NCBI GenBank assembly: GCA_024684085.1
Contig: JAIKXM010000019.1
Span: 24,395 to 88,394, forward strand
Length of the DNA: 64,000 bases
Direction of reading: 5' to 3'
Origin: Lachnospiraceae bacterium
GTDB lineage: Bacteria > Bacillota > Clostridia > Lachnospirales > Lachnospiraceae
Shown here: piece after piece, positions 37,521 to 49,497 of the stretch
Layout: each line of letters opens with the position of its first letter
Numbering within the stretch: the first letter of the stretch is position 1
The notes under the pieces: model-generated
Told to the model about the DNA's origin: nothing
Seen by the model: only the letters and a program-made list of their open reading frames with translations
Databases searched by the model: none
Position numbers and translations under genes: made by a program

Positions 37521-38708
37521 ATGGCTACACGTGAAGAAAAACGTAATCTTGAATCCATTCCGGTAGGTTCCTTAAGGATCATTCCCTTGGAGAGTTGTGC
37601 ATCTCTTGGTGAGAAGGTTGATTCTTACCTTGTAAAGTGGAGAACTGAAAGAGAGAATGAGCACAAGAACAGTCTTGCTTTTGCAGGATACCAGCGCGAC
37701 TCATACATTCTCGGTACTAAAGTTCCCAGATTCGGTTCCGGTGAAGCAAAAGGTGAGATACTTGAGTCAGTAAGAGGTACAGACCTCTATATCATGGTTG
37801 ATGTATGTAACTATTCACTTACATATTCAATGAGTGGTTATGTTAACCACATGTCACCTGATGATCATTATCAGGATCTTAAGAGGATCATCGCTGCTGT
37901 CGGCGGTAAGGCAAGAAGGATCACCGTGATCATGCCTTTCCTCTATGAGAGCAGACAGCATAAGCGTACCGCAAGAGAATCTCTTGACTGTGCTCTTGCA
38001 CTTCAGGAACTTGTACGCATGGGTGTAGACAATATCATCACATTTGATGCACATGATCCCAGAGTTCAGAATGCGATCCCTCTTCACGGTTTCGAGACAG
38101 TTACACCCGCATATCAGTTCATCAAAGGTCTTCTTAAGAACGTTAAGGATCTTAAGCTTGACAGCGAGCATATGATGGTAATAAGCCCTGATGAAGGCGG
38201 TATGAGCCGTGCGATATACATTGCCAACGTTCTCGGCCTTGACATGGGTATGTTCTATAAGAGAAGAGATTATACAAGAGTCGTTAACGGACGTAATCCT
38301 ATCCTTGCACATGAGTTCCTTGGAACCGACGTTGAAGGCAAGGACGTTATCATCATAGATGATATGATCTCATCAGGCGAGAGTATGTTAGAGGTTGCCG
38401 GTGAGCTCAAGAAACGTAAGGCTAACAGGATCTTCGTATTCTCAACCTTCGGCCTCTTCACTAACGGCCTTGAGAAATTCGATGAGTATTATCAGAAGGG
38501 GATTATCGACAGGATCCTTACAACTAATGTTATATATCAGTCACCTGAACTTCTTCAGAGAGAATGGTATATCAGCTGTGACATGAGCAAGTACATCGCT
38601 TACATAATCGATACGCTTAATCATGATTCATCTATAAGCGATCTTCTTGTTCCCAATGAAAGGATTCAGAATATCGCAGCCAGATACAGAAACGGCGAGA
38701 TGATATAA
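37521..38708 (+). CDS. prs: ribose-phosphate pyrophosphokinase, long form
   Basis: Makes PRPP from ribose-5-phosphate and ATP, feeding purine, pyrimidine, His and Trp synthesis and the Upp reaction encoded about 13 kb downstream. Core motifs: IMPFLYESRQHKRTARESL (ATP/catalytic loop), FDAHDPRVQNA, SPDEGG, and the PRPP loop DVIIIDDMISSGESM. It has 395 residues, against about 310-330 in the common type; the extra material lies at the N-terminus (about 50 residues) and C-terminus. Long forms of this kind are familiar in Lachnospiraceae. Confidence 0.93.
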   Translation: MATREEKRNLESIPVGSLRIIPLESCASLGEKVDSYLVKWRTERENEHKNSLAFAGYQRDSYILGTKVPRFGSGEAKGEILESVRGTDLYIMVDVCNYSLTYSMSGYVNHMSPDDHYQDLKRIIAAVGGKARRITVIMPFLYESRQHKRTARESLDCALALQELVRMGVDNIITFDAHDPRVQNAIPLHGFETVTPAYQFIKGLLKNVKDLKLDSEHMMVISPDEGGMSRAIYIANVLGLDMGMFYKRRDYTRVVNGRNPILAHEFLGTDVEGKDVIIIDDMISSGESMLEVAGELKKRKANRIFVFSTFGLFTNGLEKFDEYYQKGIIDRILTTNVIYQSPELLQREWYISCDMSKYIAYIIDTLNHDSSISDLLVPNERIQNIAARYRNGEMI

Positions 38709-38710
38709 TA

Positions 38711-38830
38711 GACCAGGGTTAATGATCACTGGTCAGGGTTAATGATCACAGATCGGGATTAATGATCACAGATCAGGATTAATAATCACAGGTCAGGATT
38801 AATGATCACAGATTAGGATTAATGATTATC
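38711..38830. repeat. six tandem 20-bp repeats
   Basis: Six adjacent 20-bp units starting at 38711, 38731, 38751, 38771, 38791 and 38811; consensus GRTCAGGRTTAATGATCACA. The inner four are nearly identical, and the end units are more diverged. Each holds the palindrome TGATCA (or a variant). The array begins 2 nt after the prs stop and ends 9 nt before the terminator, so it is transcribed as the prs 3' UTR. There are no spacers, so it is not a CRISPR array. Confidence 0.95.
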
Positions 38831-38838
38831 AATAACAT

Positions 38839-38880
38839 AAAGATAAAGACGTCCGGCATGAGTTGGACGTCTTTATCTTT
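38839..38880. terminator. strong bidirectional terminator
   Basis: A perfect 16-bp stem, AAAGATAAAGACGTCC and its complement, around the loop GGCATGAGTT. It serves prs on the plus strand and the gene ending at 38918 on the minus strand. Confidence 0.85.
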
Positions 38881-38917
38881 ATTAGGACAATCAAAGCTTT
38901 TAAGTCTATTCCAAAGA

Positions 38918-41443
38918 TTAATCTGTTTTCTTCCTCGCGTAAGTCATAAAGCGGTTTCCGTTCTCTTCGAAAAAGCTCTCGCTATCCTTCATGCCCTTCT
39001 TGTATATAGTACCGCTCGAAGGATCCATAAGCACAATATTCTGCTCATTGAAACCTATAACAAGATAAGCTCTGTCATCATCTGTGATGGCAAGCACCGG
39101 GATATCCTGGTTAACATAATACAAAATACTTCCAAGCTTACATCCGGTAAGATTAAGTATATAGGCATCCGGCAGATTATCTTCCAATATCCTGTCAGCG
39201 GTAACGCCTGAACTTATGAGGCTCATTGTATTCTTGGATATACCGCCGAACTTAAGCATGGTATCAAGACACACAGACAATGAAGTCTCACCTTCTCCGA
39301 TGCCCCTCTCGGTGATCGCTATTATCTGATTACGACTCTTAAGAGCACCTCTGCGATATATCACCATACCTTTATCATCCGTAACTGTTCCTCTCAGGTC
39401 ATACGCCTTACTGACAGCCCTTCCGGCCGAAGTGAATATATCGTCTATTCCCTCATTACCATATACATAATATCGAGTCTTGTCTTCCTCCGGTATGACA
39501 ACAGATCTCTCACCTTCGTACAGCACCTGCTTAGGCGTCAGGAACTTGATATTTTTCTTACCGATATTGCTCTTCACCTGAATCTGATAGATGTTCTGAT
39601 AGAGATCGGTCGCAACCTTAACGACCTTGTTTTTACCGGAATTTTTCTCCTCACTGTTGGTGATGTAATCATCTATCACCGGAGTCACCGTACCTGTCTC
39701 TGCCGACTTCGACACCCTCTTCAGAGTGATCTGATTCTCTTCGATGCTTCCGGATGTAATATATATATCCGGTCTTGAATATTCCTTAAGTATCTCACCC
39801 GCATCGGACATTATCAGAATACGGTTCATCATCGTGGTACTGTCGCCCAGTACATTCACGTAATTATCGGAGATATTACACACCCCGTATATGAAATCTT
39901 CCTTCATGAATCCTATCGGAACGATATATTCGCCATGACCTTCTATCGTCCTCTTATTCCCACTGTCGAGGTTCATCACGCAGACACTTGTATTGCCGTT
40001 CTTCTCCTCGCTCCAGGCCACAGTCCGGTTACTCTCCGACACATAGAAGGAATCTTCATCAAAATCATCCACCGCTATCTCACAGCTGTGATCCTGTGAA
40101 TCGATCGAGTATATTTTACCTTCGATCAATGAAAAAAATACACCTCGCTTGTTAACATAACTAAGCCTACGACTGTCACTTATGCAGGCGGACGCCGACT
40201 CCTTAACCGGAATAAACAGAACTTCCTCAACCGTGTTAACAGGGCTGTGATAGTAACACAATTCGATACCGACTTTGCCCTCGTGGATACCACGATTCAT
40301 ATATCCATACACAGCGAAAGACACATTACCGTTCTCTTCCACATCAAGGATCTTGATATCACTCTCCTTGATCCTGTCACGATAATCATTCTCATAATCG
40401 TCAAAGAATGCAAAAAGGCGGGCCATTTTGTTATCGGTAACATTGTAAGTAAAGAGACGCCCCCCATTTATAAAAGCCAGAACCTCACCGCCGTCGCTCT
40501 CGAGCATCTCAGGCTCACTCTTTAGTATACCCAGCATGATCTTATCATTGACGCAGGCATTTTTATCCATTACGAAGATCCGATCCATCGTCCTGTCAAA
40601 AGACAAAAGATGATATCTCGTATCGGATTTCCTTATCCTGTATACTTCGGATATATCATAATATGCCTGATCTTCGCCGGAGCCAGCGGCCACTGAGTAC
40701 TTAAGCCCGATACACGCTATCCCCTCTTCTATCTCCTTAATGGTATACTGTCTGTCCGATACGATCTTGGGATTCATACTGCCGAATGATATCTGGTCAA
40801 GGCTGTTATGGATATTGACGCTTCCGAGATTCGTATTATCACTGTCGGAACTTGGCTCAAGGTAGGTTGCGAGTTCCCGCACTTTTTCCTTAGAGAAAGT
40901 CTTTTCGTTAAAGTCTGTAAGGAAGTCAAGCATGTCCTTGATCCCCGCATTCTCCTGCTGAATGATGACCGTATAATAATATACAGTCCTGCCGTCCTCA
41001 AGACCTGCAATAAAGGCCAGACTGTATTCTATTCCTTCATCAATAAGATCCTTAAGCGTTATTGAACCGGTTATCTTATCGCCGTCCTCATCAAAGTCAA
41101 GGATCCTTGTCTCTTCTATAAGGCGCTCTCCGTCTATGCTGCGCACTTCGAACTTAAGCGAACTCACACCCGTGCCGTATTTATCGACCACGAAGTTACA
41201 GACTCTGTCCTCACCTATCGTGGTTATACTGTCACGTAATGCGCCGGTATTCATCCGGTCCGTGTATCCGTGCATCTCATTGATGAGATAATCGCTCTCT
41301 TTGATATATATAAGCGGAAAGCTTGCCTCCGACATCTCAGCCGTTAGATCGGTAGTACCCTGATTGAACAGGATAAAAAATCCGACAAATGATATTAGAA
41401 AAGCGGCCAGTATGACAAGTCTCCGAATCAGTTTCTTCTTCAT
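38918..41443 (-). CDS. large membrane-anchored extracytoplasmic protein, unknown
   Basis: 841 residues. Residues 1-30 form a Lys/Arg start and one long hydrophobic helix, either an uncleaved anchor or a signal. Residues about 45-215 look like a beta-rich domain plus a helical linker. Residues about 215-570 contain beta-propeller-like strands (VAWSEEKNGNTSVCVMNLDSG and similar 'SESNRTVAW' repeats). The C-terminal 120 residues recall the papain-like C39 peptidase fold: ILYYVNQDIPVLAITDDD then YLVIGFNEQNIVLMDPSSG. The His expected before the 'YLVIG' strand is replaced by Ala, and no clear catalytic Cys is seen, so it is probably not an active protease. I do not recognise the whole protein. It follows atpC after a terminator, so it is probably a separate transcript. 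Confidence 0.6.
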   Translation of the reverse strand: MKKKLIRRLVILAAFLISFVGFFILFNQGTTDLTAEMSEASFPLIYIKESDYLINEMHGYTDRMNTGALRDSITTIGEDRVCNFVVDKYGTGVSSLKFEVRSIDGERLIEETRILDFDEDGDKITGSITLKDLIDEGIEYSLAFIAGLEDGRTVYYYTVIIQQENAGIKDMLDFLTDFNEKTFSKEKVRELATYLEPSSDSDNTNLGSVNIHNSLDQISFGSMNPKIVSDRQYTIKEIEEGIACIGLKYSVAAGSGEDQAYYDISEVYRIRKSDTRYHLLSFDRTMDRIFVMDKNACVNDKIMLGILKSEPEMLESDGGEVLAFINGGRLFTYNVTDNKMARLFAFFDDYENDYRDRIKESDIKILDVEENGNVSFAVYGYMNRGIHEGKVGIELCYYHSPVNTVEEVLFIPVKESASACISDSRRLSYVNKRGVFFSLIEGKIYSIDSQDHSCEIAVDDFDEDSFYVSESNRTVAWSEEKNGNTSVCVMNLDSGNKRTIEGHGEYIVPIGFMKEDFIYGVCNISDNYVNVLGDSTTMMNRILIMSDAGEILKEYSRPDIYITSGSIEENQITLKRVSKSAETGTVTPVIDDYITNSEEKNSGKNKVVKVATDLYQNIYQIQVKSNIGKKNIKFLTPKQVLYEGERSVVIPEEDKTRYYVYGNEGIDDIFTSAGRAVSKAYDLRGTVTDDKGMVIYRRGALKSRNQIIAITERGIGEGETSLSVCLDTMLKFGGISKNTMSLISSGVTADRILEDNLPDAYILNLTGCKLGSILYYVNQDIPVLAITDDDRAYLVIGFNEQNIVLMDPSSGTIYKKGMKDSESFFEENGNRFMTYARKKTD

Positions 41444-41536
41444 CCATATACTCCGGTTTGATCTTTAGGGAAGGTTACCAACCCAACCCTCTGACAGAGC
41501 TGTGCAGGTCCTGGCACAACTCCTGATATAAATAAG

Positions 41537-41559
41537 GACCGTACTGCTACAGCACGGTC
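41537..41559 (-). terminator. terminator of the ATP synthase operon
   Basis: GACCGTGCTG pairs with CAGTACGGTC (one G-T) around a 3-nt loop on the minus strand, followed by CTTATTTATAT. It lies 44 nt after the atpC stop. Confidence 0.7.
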
Positions 41560-41602
41560 TCTTATTGACAGATATGCCTGCAGCGCAGCTACATATCTCA
41601 TA

Positions 41603-42010
41603 TTACTTGATAGTATTTATTCTTGCAACAGCTCTAAGCAAAGCAGTCTCGGCTCTTGCAATATCAATCCCAGATTCCTTCTTTGATAATCTGTCCTGAG
41701 CTCTCTCCATTGCAGCATTGGCTCTATCGCCATCTATCTCGTCAGGCCACTCAATGATCTCTGCAAGAATAGTAACACTGTCTCCGGTTATCTCAACAAA
41801 ACCGGAATGAAGAGCTGCCTTCTTAACTTCCTCTCCAGTGATCGTAAGCACGCCCGGCTTAAGAATCACAGTCATGGGAATATGATGCTTATATACACCC
41901 ATCTCGCCTTCGGTAGTATTGAACTCTACCATCTCTGCTTCACCTTCATAGAAAAGTCTGTTAGGTGTAATGATCTTTATTTTGAAATATTTGCTATTCT
42001 CTTCTGCCAT
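41603..42010 (-). CDS. atpC: F-type ATP synthase epsilon subunit
   Basis: Rotor stalk subunit with regulatory C-terminal helices. 135 residues. The N-terminal beta-sandwich includes ITPNRLFYEGEAEMVEFNTTEGEMGVYKHHIP, split here only by normal loops, and HSGFVEITGDSVTILAE. The two-helix C-terminus (ANAAMERAQDRL ... ARAETALLRAVARI) is present. Last gene of the operon, 20 nt after atpD, followed by a hairpin terminator. Confidence 0.95.
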   Translation of the reverse strand: MAEENSKYFKIKIITPNRLFYEGEAEMVEFNTTEGEMGVYKHHIPMTVILKPGVLTITGEEVKKAALHSGFVEITGDSVTILAEIIEWPDEIDGDRANAAMERAQDRLSKKESGIDIARAETALLRAVARINTIK

Positions 42011-42030
42011 GATCCACTCTCCGCCCGATG

Positions 42031-43440
<1,410 letters not shown>

Positions 43441-43453
43441 TCAAAAGATAATG

Positions 43454-44329
43454 CTAAGATATAGCCTGTGAACCTGCTATAATCTCTGTCAATTCCTGAG
43501 TAATAGAGCCCTGACGTGCCCTGTTATACTGAAGTGTCAGCTTACCGAGCATCTCCTCAGCATTAGTCGTAGCATTGTCCATCGCCTGCATTCTGGCTCC
43601 ATTCTCACTGGCAACGGATTCTATCATTCCGCCATAGATTATGCTTGCCATATACTTGGGAATGATAAGTTCCAATGCTTCTGTTTCATCCATCTCGAAA
43701 TTCATGGGTACAAATCTTTCATCGGAATCATCCGATCCGTCCGTACCTTCAAGTACCTCTGACTTCTCGATAGGTAGAAGCTTGATCACTTTGGGTTCAT
43801 GTACTACCGTATTCTTAAAACCTGTATATGCAAGATAGATCTCTCCTATCTTACCCGACTTAAACTCATTGATAAGGACATTACATAAGCCCATTGCGTC
43901 GATATAATCGGGAGAATCAATCATCTCCGAATAATCCTCAGCAAGTTCATATCCCCATCTGTGCATAGCCTCGCGTCCCTTTTTACCAAGGGTATACATT
44001 ACAAGATCCTCTTTATTGAAAGAGCCTCTTGTGATCAGCTTGACTACATTAGAGTTATATCCGCCTGCAAGACCTCTGTTACCTGTTATCATGATAACAG
44101 CCTTCTTAGGAGATCTCGCAGGAAGTACGTACGGATGATTGATCGTGCCGGCCTTGGCCAGTATAGACTGAACCGTCCTGTACATACTGTTGAAATAAGT
44201 CTTACTGTTCTCTGCCACCGTCTTGCTTCTCTGAAGCTTAACGGTAGATACAAGTTTCATTGCCTTAGTGATCTGTCCGGTACTCTGTATACTGCTCTTA
44301 CGTCTTTTAATATCTCTCATTGACGCCAT
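43454..44329 (-). CDS. atpG: F-type ATP synthase gamma subunit
   Basis: Central rotor shaft. 291 residues with the two long terminal helices: N-terminal MRDIKRRKSSIQSTGQITKAMKLV, and C-terminal ARMQAMDNATTNAEEML followed by YNRARQGSITQELTEI. Between them lies the Rossmann-like globular part with ITGNRGLAGGYNSNV. Sits between atpA and atpD as usual. Confidence 0.97.
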   Translation of the reverse strand: MASMRDIKRRKSSIQSTGQITKAMKLVSTVKLQRSKTVAENSKTYFNSMYRTVQSILAKAGTINHPYVLPARSPKKAVIMITGNRGLAGGYNSNVVKLITRGSFNKEDLVMYTLGKKGREAMHRWGYELAEDYSEMIDSPDYIDAMGLCNVLINEFKSGKIGEIYLAYTGFKNTVVHEPKVIKLLPIEKSEVLEGTDGSDDSDERFVPMNFEMDETEALELIIPKYMASIIYGGMIESVASENGARMQAMDNATTNAEEMLGKLTLQYNRARQGSITQELTEIIAGSQAIS

Positions 44330-44355
44330 TGTATATCACCATCCAATCTCTAAGT

Positions 44356-45891
<1,536 letters not shown>

Positions 45892-46437
45892 TCAAAGTCT
45901 TATTCCCATCAACTGCTGCTGCATCTTGTTTATTTTTGTACGAACACTGCTGTCCACCACACGGTCACCGATCCTGATCTGCATACCGCCGATCAGTGAC
46001 TCGTCGATAATATAATTCATCTCCATGGATCTGAATTTGGTAGTCTTAAGAAGCTTGGCTTCCACTTCCTTCTTCTGAACATCCGAAAGCGAAACGGGAG
46101 TCGTAACGTAAGCTACTCCTACACCCTTAAGGGCCTTAACTTCATTCAGGAAATAACAAAGTATCTCATCGATCTGGGAATATCTTCCCTTAGCCACGAT
46201 CATATTGAAGAAGCCGACTATCTCTTCTTCAGCTCTGCCCTCAAAGACTTCCTTAACGACCTTAAGCTTCTCATCCAGATCTATTCTGGGATTATTCATA
46301 AGAACACCAAATTCGGGATTAGCATCCAGAATGTCCTTGATAGTCCCTATCTGTGAAGCTATGGTATCCAGCTTGTCTTCCTCTACTGCCAGCTCTAAAA
46401 GAGCGTCTCCGTAGGTCTTTGATATCAGCTTAGCCAT
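45892..46437 (-). CDS. atpH: F-type ATP synthase delta subunit
   Basis: Peripheral stalk subunit holding the alpha3beta3 head. 181 residues. The N-terminal helical domain starts ISKTYGDALLELAVEE. The C-terminal part carries GVAYVTTPVSLSDVQKKEVEAKL and the conserved IDESLIGGMQIRIGDRVVDSSVRTKI. Start overlaps the end of atpF by 13 nt. Confidence 0.96.
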   Translation of the reverse strand: MAKLISKTYGDALLELAVEEDKLDTIASQIGTIKDILDANPEFGVLMNNPRIDLDEKLKVVKEVFEGRAEEEIVGFFNMIVAKGRYSQIDEILCYFLNEVKALKGVGVAYVTTPVSLSDVQKKEVEAKLLKTTKFRSMEMNYIIDESLIGGMQIRIGDRVVDSSVRTKINKMQQQLMGIRL

Positions 46438-46991
46438 GTGCCGTCACCTATTTCTTTCAATGTCTCATCAACAAGGCGTTCCTGAACATCTCCGCTCATA
46501 TTGGCTCCGATAACTTTTTCAGCCATAGCGGAAGCGACATTAACGATTTCCTTCTTAACATCATCAGCCACTTTTTTCTTCTCGAGCTCAGCCTCAGTAT
46601 TGGCTCTTGCGATTATTCCGGCAGCCTCTTCACGCGCTCCGGCTATAACCTTGGCTTCACTGTCAATAGCTTTCTTTCTGGCCTCGCTCAATATTGTCTC
46701 AGCTTCTTTGTCCACTTCTTTAAGCTTCTTCTCATATTCCGCTTTGAGTCGTGCCGCTTCTTCCTGATCTTCCTTGGCTTCTTTCAGTTCCCGGGCGATC
46801 TTCTCCTGACGTCTGCGCAGGAAATCTCTTGCCGGATTGAAGAAGAAGTAAGATGCAAAAAAGAATAATACAATAACTGCTATCAGTGTTAAAACTGAAT
46901 CGTGAAGGAGCTGAAAATCAAGATCGAATAATCTCGGCTCCATCTCTCCCGCAGTTGCAAGCACATAATTCATACTCTGCATTAAGTCCAA
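46425..46991 (-). CDS. atpF: F-type ATP synthase b subunit
   Basis: Peripheral stalk, one membrane helix (about 28-48, LLHDSVLTLIAVIVLFFFAS) then a long charged coiled coil. 188 residues. The start is probably the TTG at 46991: AGGAGG lies 7 nt upstream; an ATG three codons later is too far from that site. The amphipathic helix ends in DVQERLVDETLKEIG. Confidence 0.93.
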   Translation of the reverse strand: MDLMQSMNYVLATAGEMEPRLFDLDFQLLHDSVLTLIAVIVLFFFASYFFFNPARDFLRRRQEKIARELKEAKEDQEEAARLKAEYEKKLKEVDKEAETILSEARKKAIDSEAKVIAGAREEAAGIIARANTEAELEKKKVADDVKKEIVNVASAMAEKVIGANMSGDVQERLVDETLKEIGDGTWLS

Positions 46992-47028
46992 CTTAGTGCC
47001 TCCTTTCTATCAGATTAAATTGAAGGCA

Positions 47029-47295
<267 letters not shown>

Positions 47296-47382
47296 CTAAA
47301 AGTAATCTAAGAAATTTAGTTTTATACATCTATCAATTTTCACAAACACGACATGGCCGCGTTGCAAATATCCCTATTATGA

Positions 47383-48102
47383 TCAATCCGTCGTCATCGC
47401 ATCCGATATGTAAGTCATCGTCAGCATTGAGAATACGTATGTCTGTATCGCACCGGAAAACAGATCGAAATATACATGCAGGGCAGCCGGCCATGCATAA
47501 GCTATCTTACTGAGCAACCCGTATACCAGCGCCATCATAACCGTTCCGGACAAAACATTGGCGAACAAACGCAACGAAAGCGATACAGGAACCGCCAGAT
47601 CTCCTATGATATTGATGGGCATCCAGAAAGGCCATGGATCCATCAATCCCTTCATGAAACCTGAAACCTTCTGATATCTTAACTTATTGATGAATATCAG
47701 CGTGAAGGTCATGATACCGAGCGGAAATGTGACACCGTAGTCAGCTGTCGGCGGTCTGAGTCCCAGTATACCCGATATATTACTGAACAGTATGAACATG
47801 AAGATCGTACCGATATAATTACGGAAGTTCTTACCGTTCTTACCCATTGTACCGTCGACCATATTGTCAAGCGAAGATACTATAAGCTCAACAATATTCT
47901 GAAAACCGCCCGGCACTTCGTCTGCCTTCTTCATCACTCGTCCGGATATGAACATGAAGGTCATCAATGTCAAAAGTACGATCAGCATACATATGTGAGT
48001 TGTCGTGATCCAAACAGTATGTCCGAACAATTCATAACTGAAAACGCCATGGATCATAAAATCGACATCTTTCTCTGCAGATGCCAGAATCCATTGATTC
48101 AT
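47383..48102 (-). CDS. atpB: F-type ATP synthase a subunit
   Basis: Stator half-channel subunit in the membrane, 239 residues with five or six helices. The essential Arg is in LSLRLFANVLSGTVMM. LRPPTADYGVTFPLGI matches the family segment before helix 4. Lies 99 nt upstream of atpE and 11 nt after atpI. Confidence 0.96.
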   Translation of the reverse strand: MNQWILASAEKDVDFMIHGVFSYELFGHTVWITTTHICMLIVLLTLMTFMFISGRVMKKADEVPGGFQNIVELIVSSLDNMVDGTMGKNGKNFRNYIGTIFMFILFSNISGILGLRPPTADYGVTFPLGIMTFTLIFINKLRYQKVSGFMKGLMDPWPFWMPINIIGDLAVPVSLSLRLFANVLSGTVMMALVYGLLSKIAYAWPAALHVYFDLFSGAIQTYVFSMLTMTYISDAMTTD

Positions 48103-48113
48103 GCACTCACCTC

Positions 48114-48536
48114 CTATATATTATTATCTCTATTTTTGATTCTGCTCCGAATCTTATTAACAAAAGGTTGAAGATATGCTCCTGCCTTAAGTCCCATAAT
48201 GCCAAGGAATGCCGCCAGCGGATAAGCAACATCCGTTACGCATACCATAGCGAATATACAGAGTATAAAAGCATATCTTATCATGGAATACTTAAGAGCA
48301 TATGCTCCGGCAGCCTTCTCATTGCCCGCATTATATTCGAGATTGCGATCGATAGACCACCACATATGCCAGGCACACGCCAAGGCTAACAGTATACCTA
48401 TCCCAACTCCGAGCAAGTATCTCACACCGGAATCGACCCACCAAACGCCGACCAGACAGCATAATACCCCGTAAGCTATAATACCTGTCCAGAGTTCAAC
48501 AAGTGTATCATCCGGCCTGTCTAATAATCCCGTCAA
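48114..48536 (-). CDS. atpI: ATP synthase subunit I (assembly factor)
   Basis: 140 residues with four hydrophobic segments (about 16-34, 38-57, 85-102, 106-121). The position directly before atpB and the topology fit AtpI, which helps assemble the c ring. The likely start is the TTG at 48536 with GAGGATAATGTC ahead of it. Sequence conservation in this family is low, so the call rests partly on context. Confidence 0.75.
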   Translation of the reverse strand: MTGLLDRPDDTLVELWTGIIAYGVLCCLVGVWWVDSGVRYLLGVGIGILLALACAWHMWWSIDRNLEYNAGNEKAAGAYALKYSMIRYAFILCIFAMVCVTDVAYPLAAFLGIMGLKAGAYLQPFVNKIRSRIKNRDNNI

Positions 48537-48551
48537 GACATTATCCTCTTA

Positions 48552-48773
48552 TCAGTCTTTTGGATCACGTATATTCTTCTTCACCATTATGTAGATATTA
48601 CGAAATCCCGCCAAAGCTCCAACGAAGAACAGGATGACAAAAAAACATTCCGTTCCGAGCTTACCGTCGATATAATAACCCGCAAAAGAACATAAAAAAA
48701 TAGGAACAAGCATGTTGATGGTAAACTGAGTGAAATAGGTTAGTATCCTGTTGATTTCCCTCTGATTCTTCAC
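48552..48773 (-). CDS. AtpZ-like small membrane protein
   Basis: 73 residues, two hydrophobic segments (about 15-33 and 40-60), with the short loop YYIDGKLGTE between them: the 'AtpZ / F0F1-ATPase subunit' pattern. It starts at a GTG with AGAGGG 7 nt upstream. First gene of the atp operon, 32 nt below the mapped promoter -10. Confidence 0.7.
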   Translation of the reverse strand: MKNQREINRILTYFTQFTINMLVPIFLCSFAGYYIDGKLGTECFFVILFFVGALAGFRNIYIMVKKNIRDPKD

Positions 48774-48805
48774 ATGCCTTCCCTCTCATTTACACAACTT
48801 ATTTG

Positions 48806-48834
48806 ATTATACAAAATTTTTCAAAAAGTGTAAA
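48806..48834 (-). promoter_or_regulatory. sigma-A promoter of the atp operon
   Basis: On the minus strand TTTACA, 17 nt, TATAAT: five of six and six of six matches to consensus at optimal spacing. It lies just upstream of the first gene of the operon. Confidence 0.82.
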
Positions 48835-48845
48835 TATTAACACCC

Positions 48846-48885
48846 TGTATTTCGTTGTATTTCCTTGTATTTCGTTGTCTTATTT
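48846..48885. repeat. 10-bp tandem repeat upstream of the atp promoter
   Basis: TGTATTTCGT, TGTATTTCCT, TGTATTTCGT and a diverged fourth unit, at 48846, 48856, 48866 and 48876. The 10-bp period puts each copy on the same helix face. It begins 11 bp upstream of the atp -35 box. Confidence 0.8.
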
Positions 48886-48980
48886 TGTTGACTATTTTAT
48901 ACAAAACTAGTACTATTATTTAAACCGACAAGCCTTTTCAGGCTTTTTTCATTAGATAACATCAACGGAGGTGTATGCCT

Positions 48981-49460
48981 ATGTATCCAAAACTTTTCAG
49001 AAAGAGACTGATACCAAATGAATGTATCCCTCTTGATAATGACGAGATACTCTTTATGGACGAGGAGATCATGGTAACCAAGTGGCGTACACTTAAGCCA
49101 AGAGATGATTTTCATCACGGATATTCATGCTATTTCTTCAAAGAAGGCATCAAGGTAAGCCAGTTTCTTCGTGAAGACGGAAGCCTGTTCTTATGGTATT
49201 GCGACATTGTCTCATTCTCACCCAATGAAGAACAGGGTACACTTACGATCACCGATCTTCTTGCTGACGTAACCGTTGATTACAGTGGCAAGATGACGAT
49301 CTTAGACATTGACGAACTCTGCGAGGCAAGAGAGAAGAACTTCATCACTGCAGGCCAGTTCTTCAATTCAGTCAAACAGCTCGGCAAGCTCATCGAAGCC
49401 ATTCAACAGGGACGCTTCAGCGAGTACACCGACAGGCTGTCACCATTCCTCGGCAAGTAA
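48981..49460 (+). CDS. DUF402 protein, possible nucleoside di/triphosphatase
   Basis: 159 residues with the ATG at 48981 (GGAGGTG at 7-nt spacing; the ATG at 48975 is too close to that site). DUF402 marks: GSLFLWYCDIVSF, LTITDLLADVTVDYSG and the acidic segment MTILDIDELCEARE, whose Asp/Glu residues bind metal in structurally studied relatives (FomD, and the staphylococcal/Bacillus nucleoside phosphatase Ntdp). The C-terminus is helical (AIQQGRFSEYTDRL). Single gene, with a terminator directly after it. Confidence 0.82.
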   Translation: MYPKLFRKRLIPNECIPLDNDEILFMDEEIMVTKWRTLKPRDDFHHGYSCYFFKEGIKVSQFLREDGSLFLWYCDIVSFSPNEEQGTLTITDLLADVTVDYSGKMTILDIDELCEAREKNFITAGQFFNSVKQLGKLIEAIQQGRFSEYTDRLSPFLGK

Positions 49461-49466
49461 GGTACT

Positions 49467-49497
49467 AAAAAAGAACACTCAGTGAGTGTTCTTTTTT
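49467..49497. terminator. bidirectional terminator
   Basis: AAAAAAGAACACTCA and its complement around a single G, ending in T6. It serves the DUF402 gene; the distal arm overlaps the stop codon of the convergent hydrolase gene at 49496. Confidence 0.9.

Noticed and set aside
38711..38830. CRISPR array
   Set aside because: Units are directly adjacent with no spacers and no cas genes are nearby.
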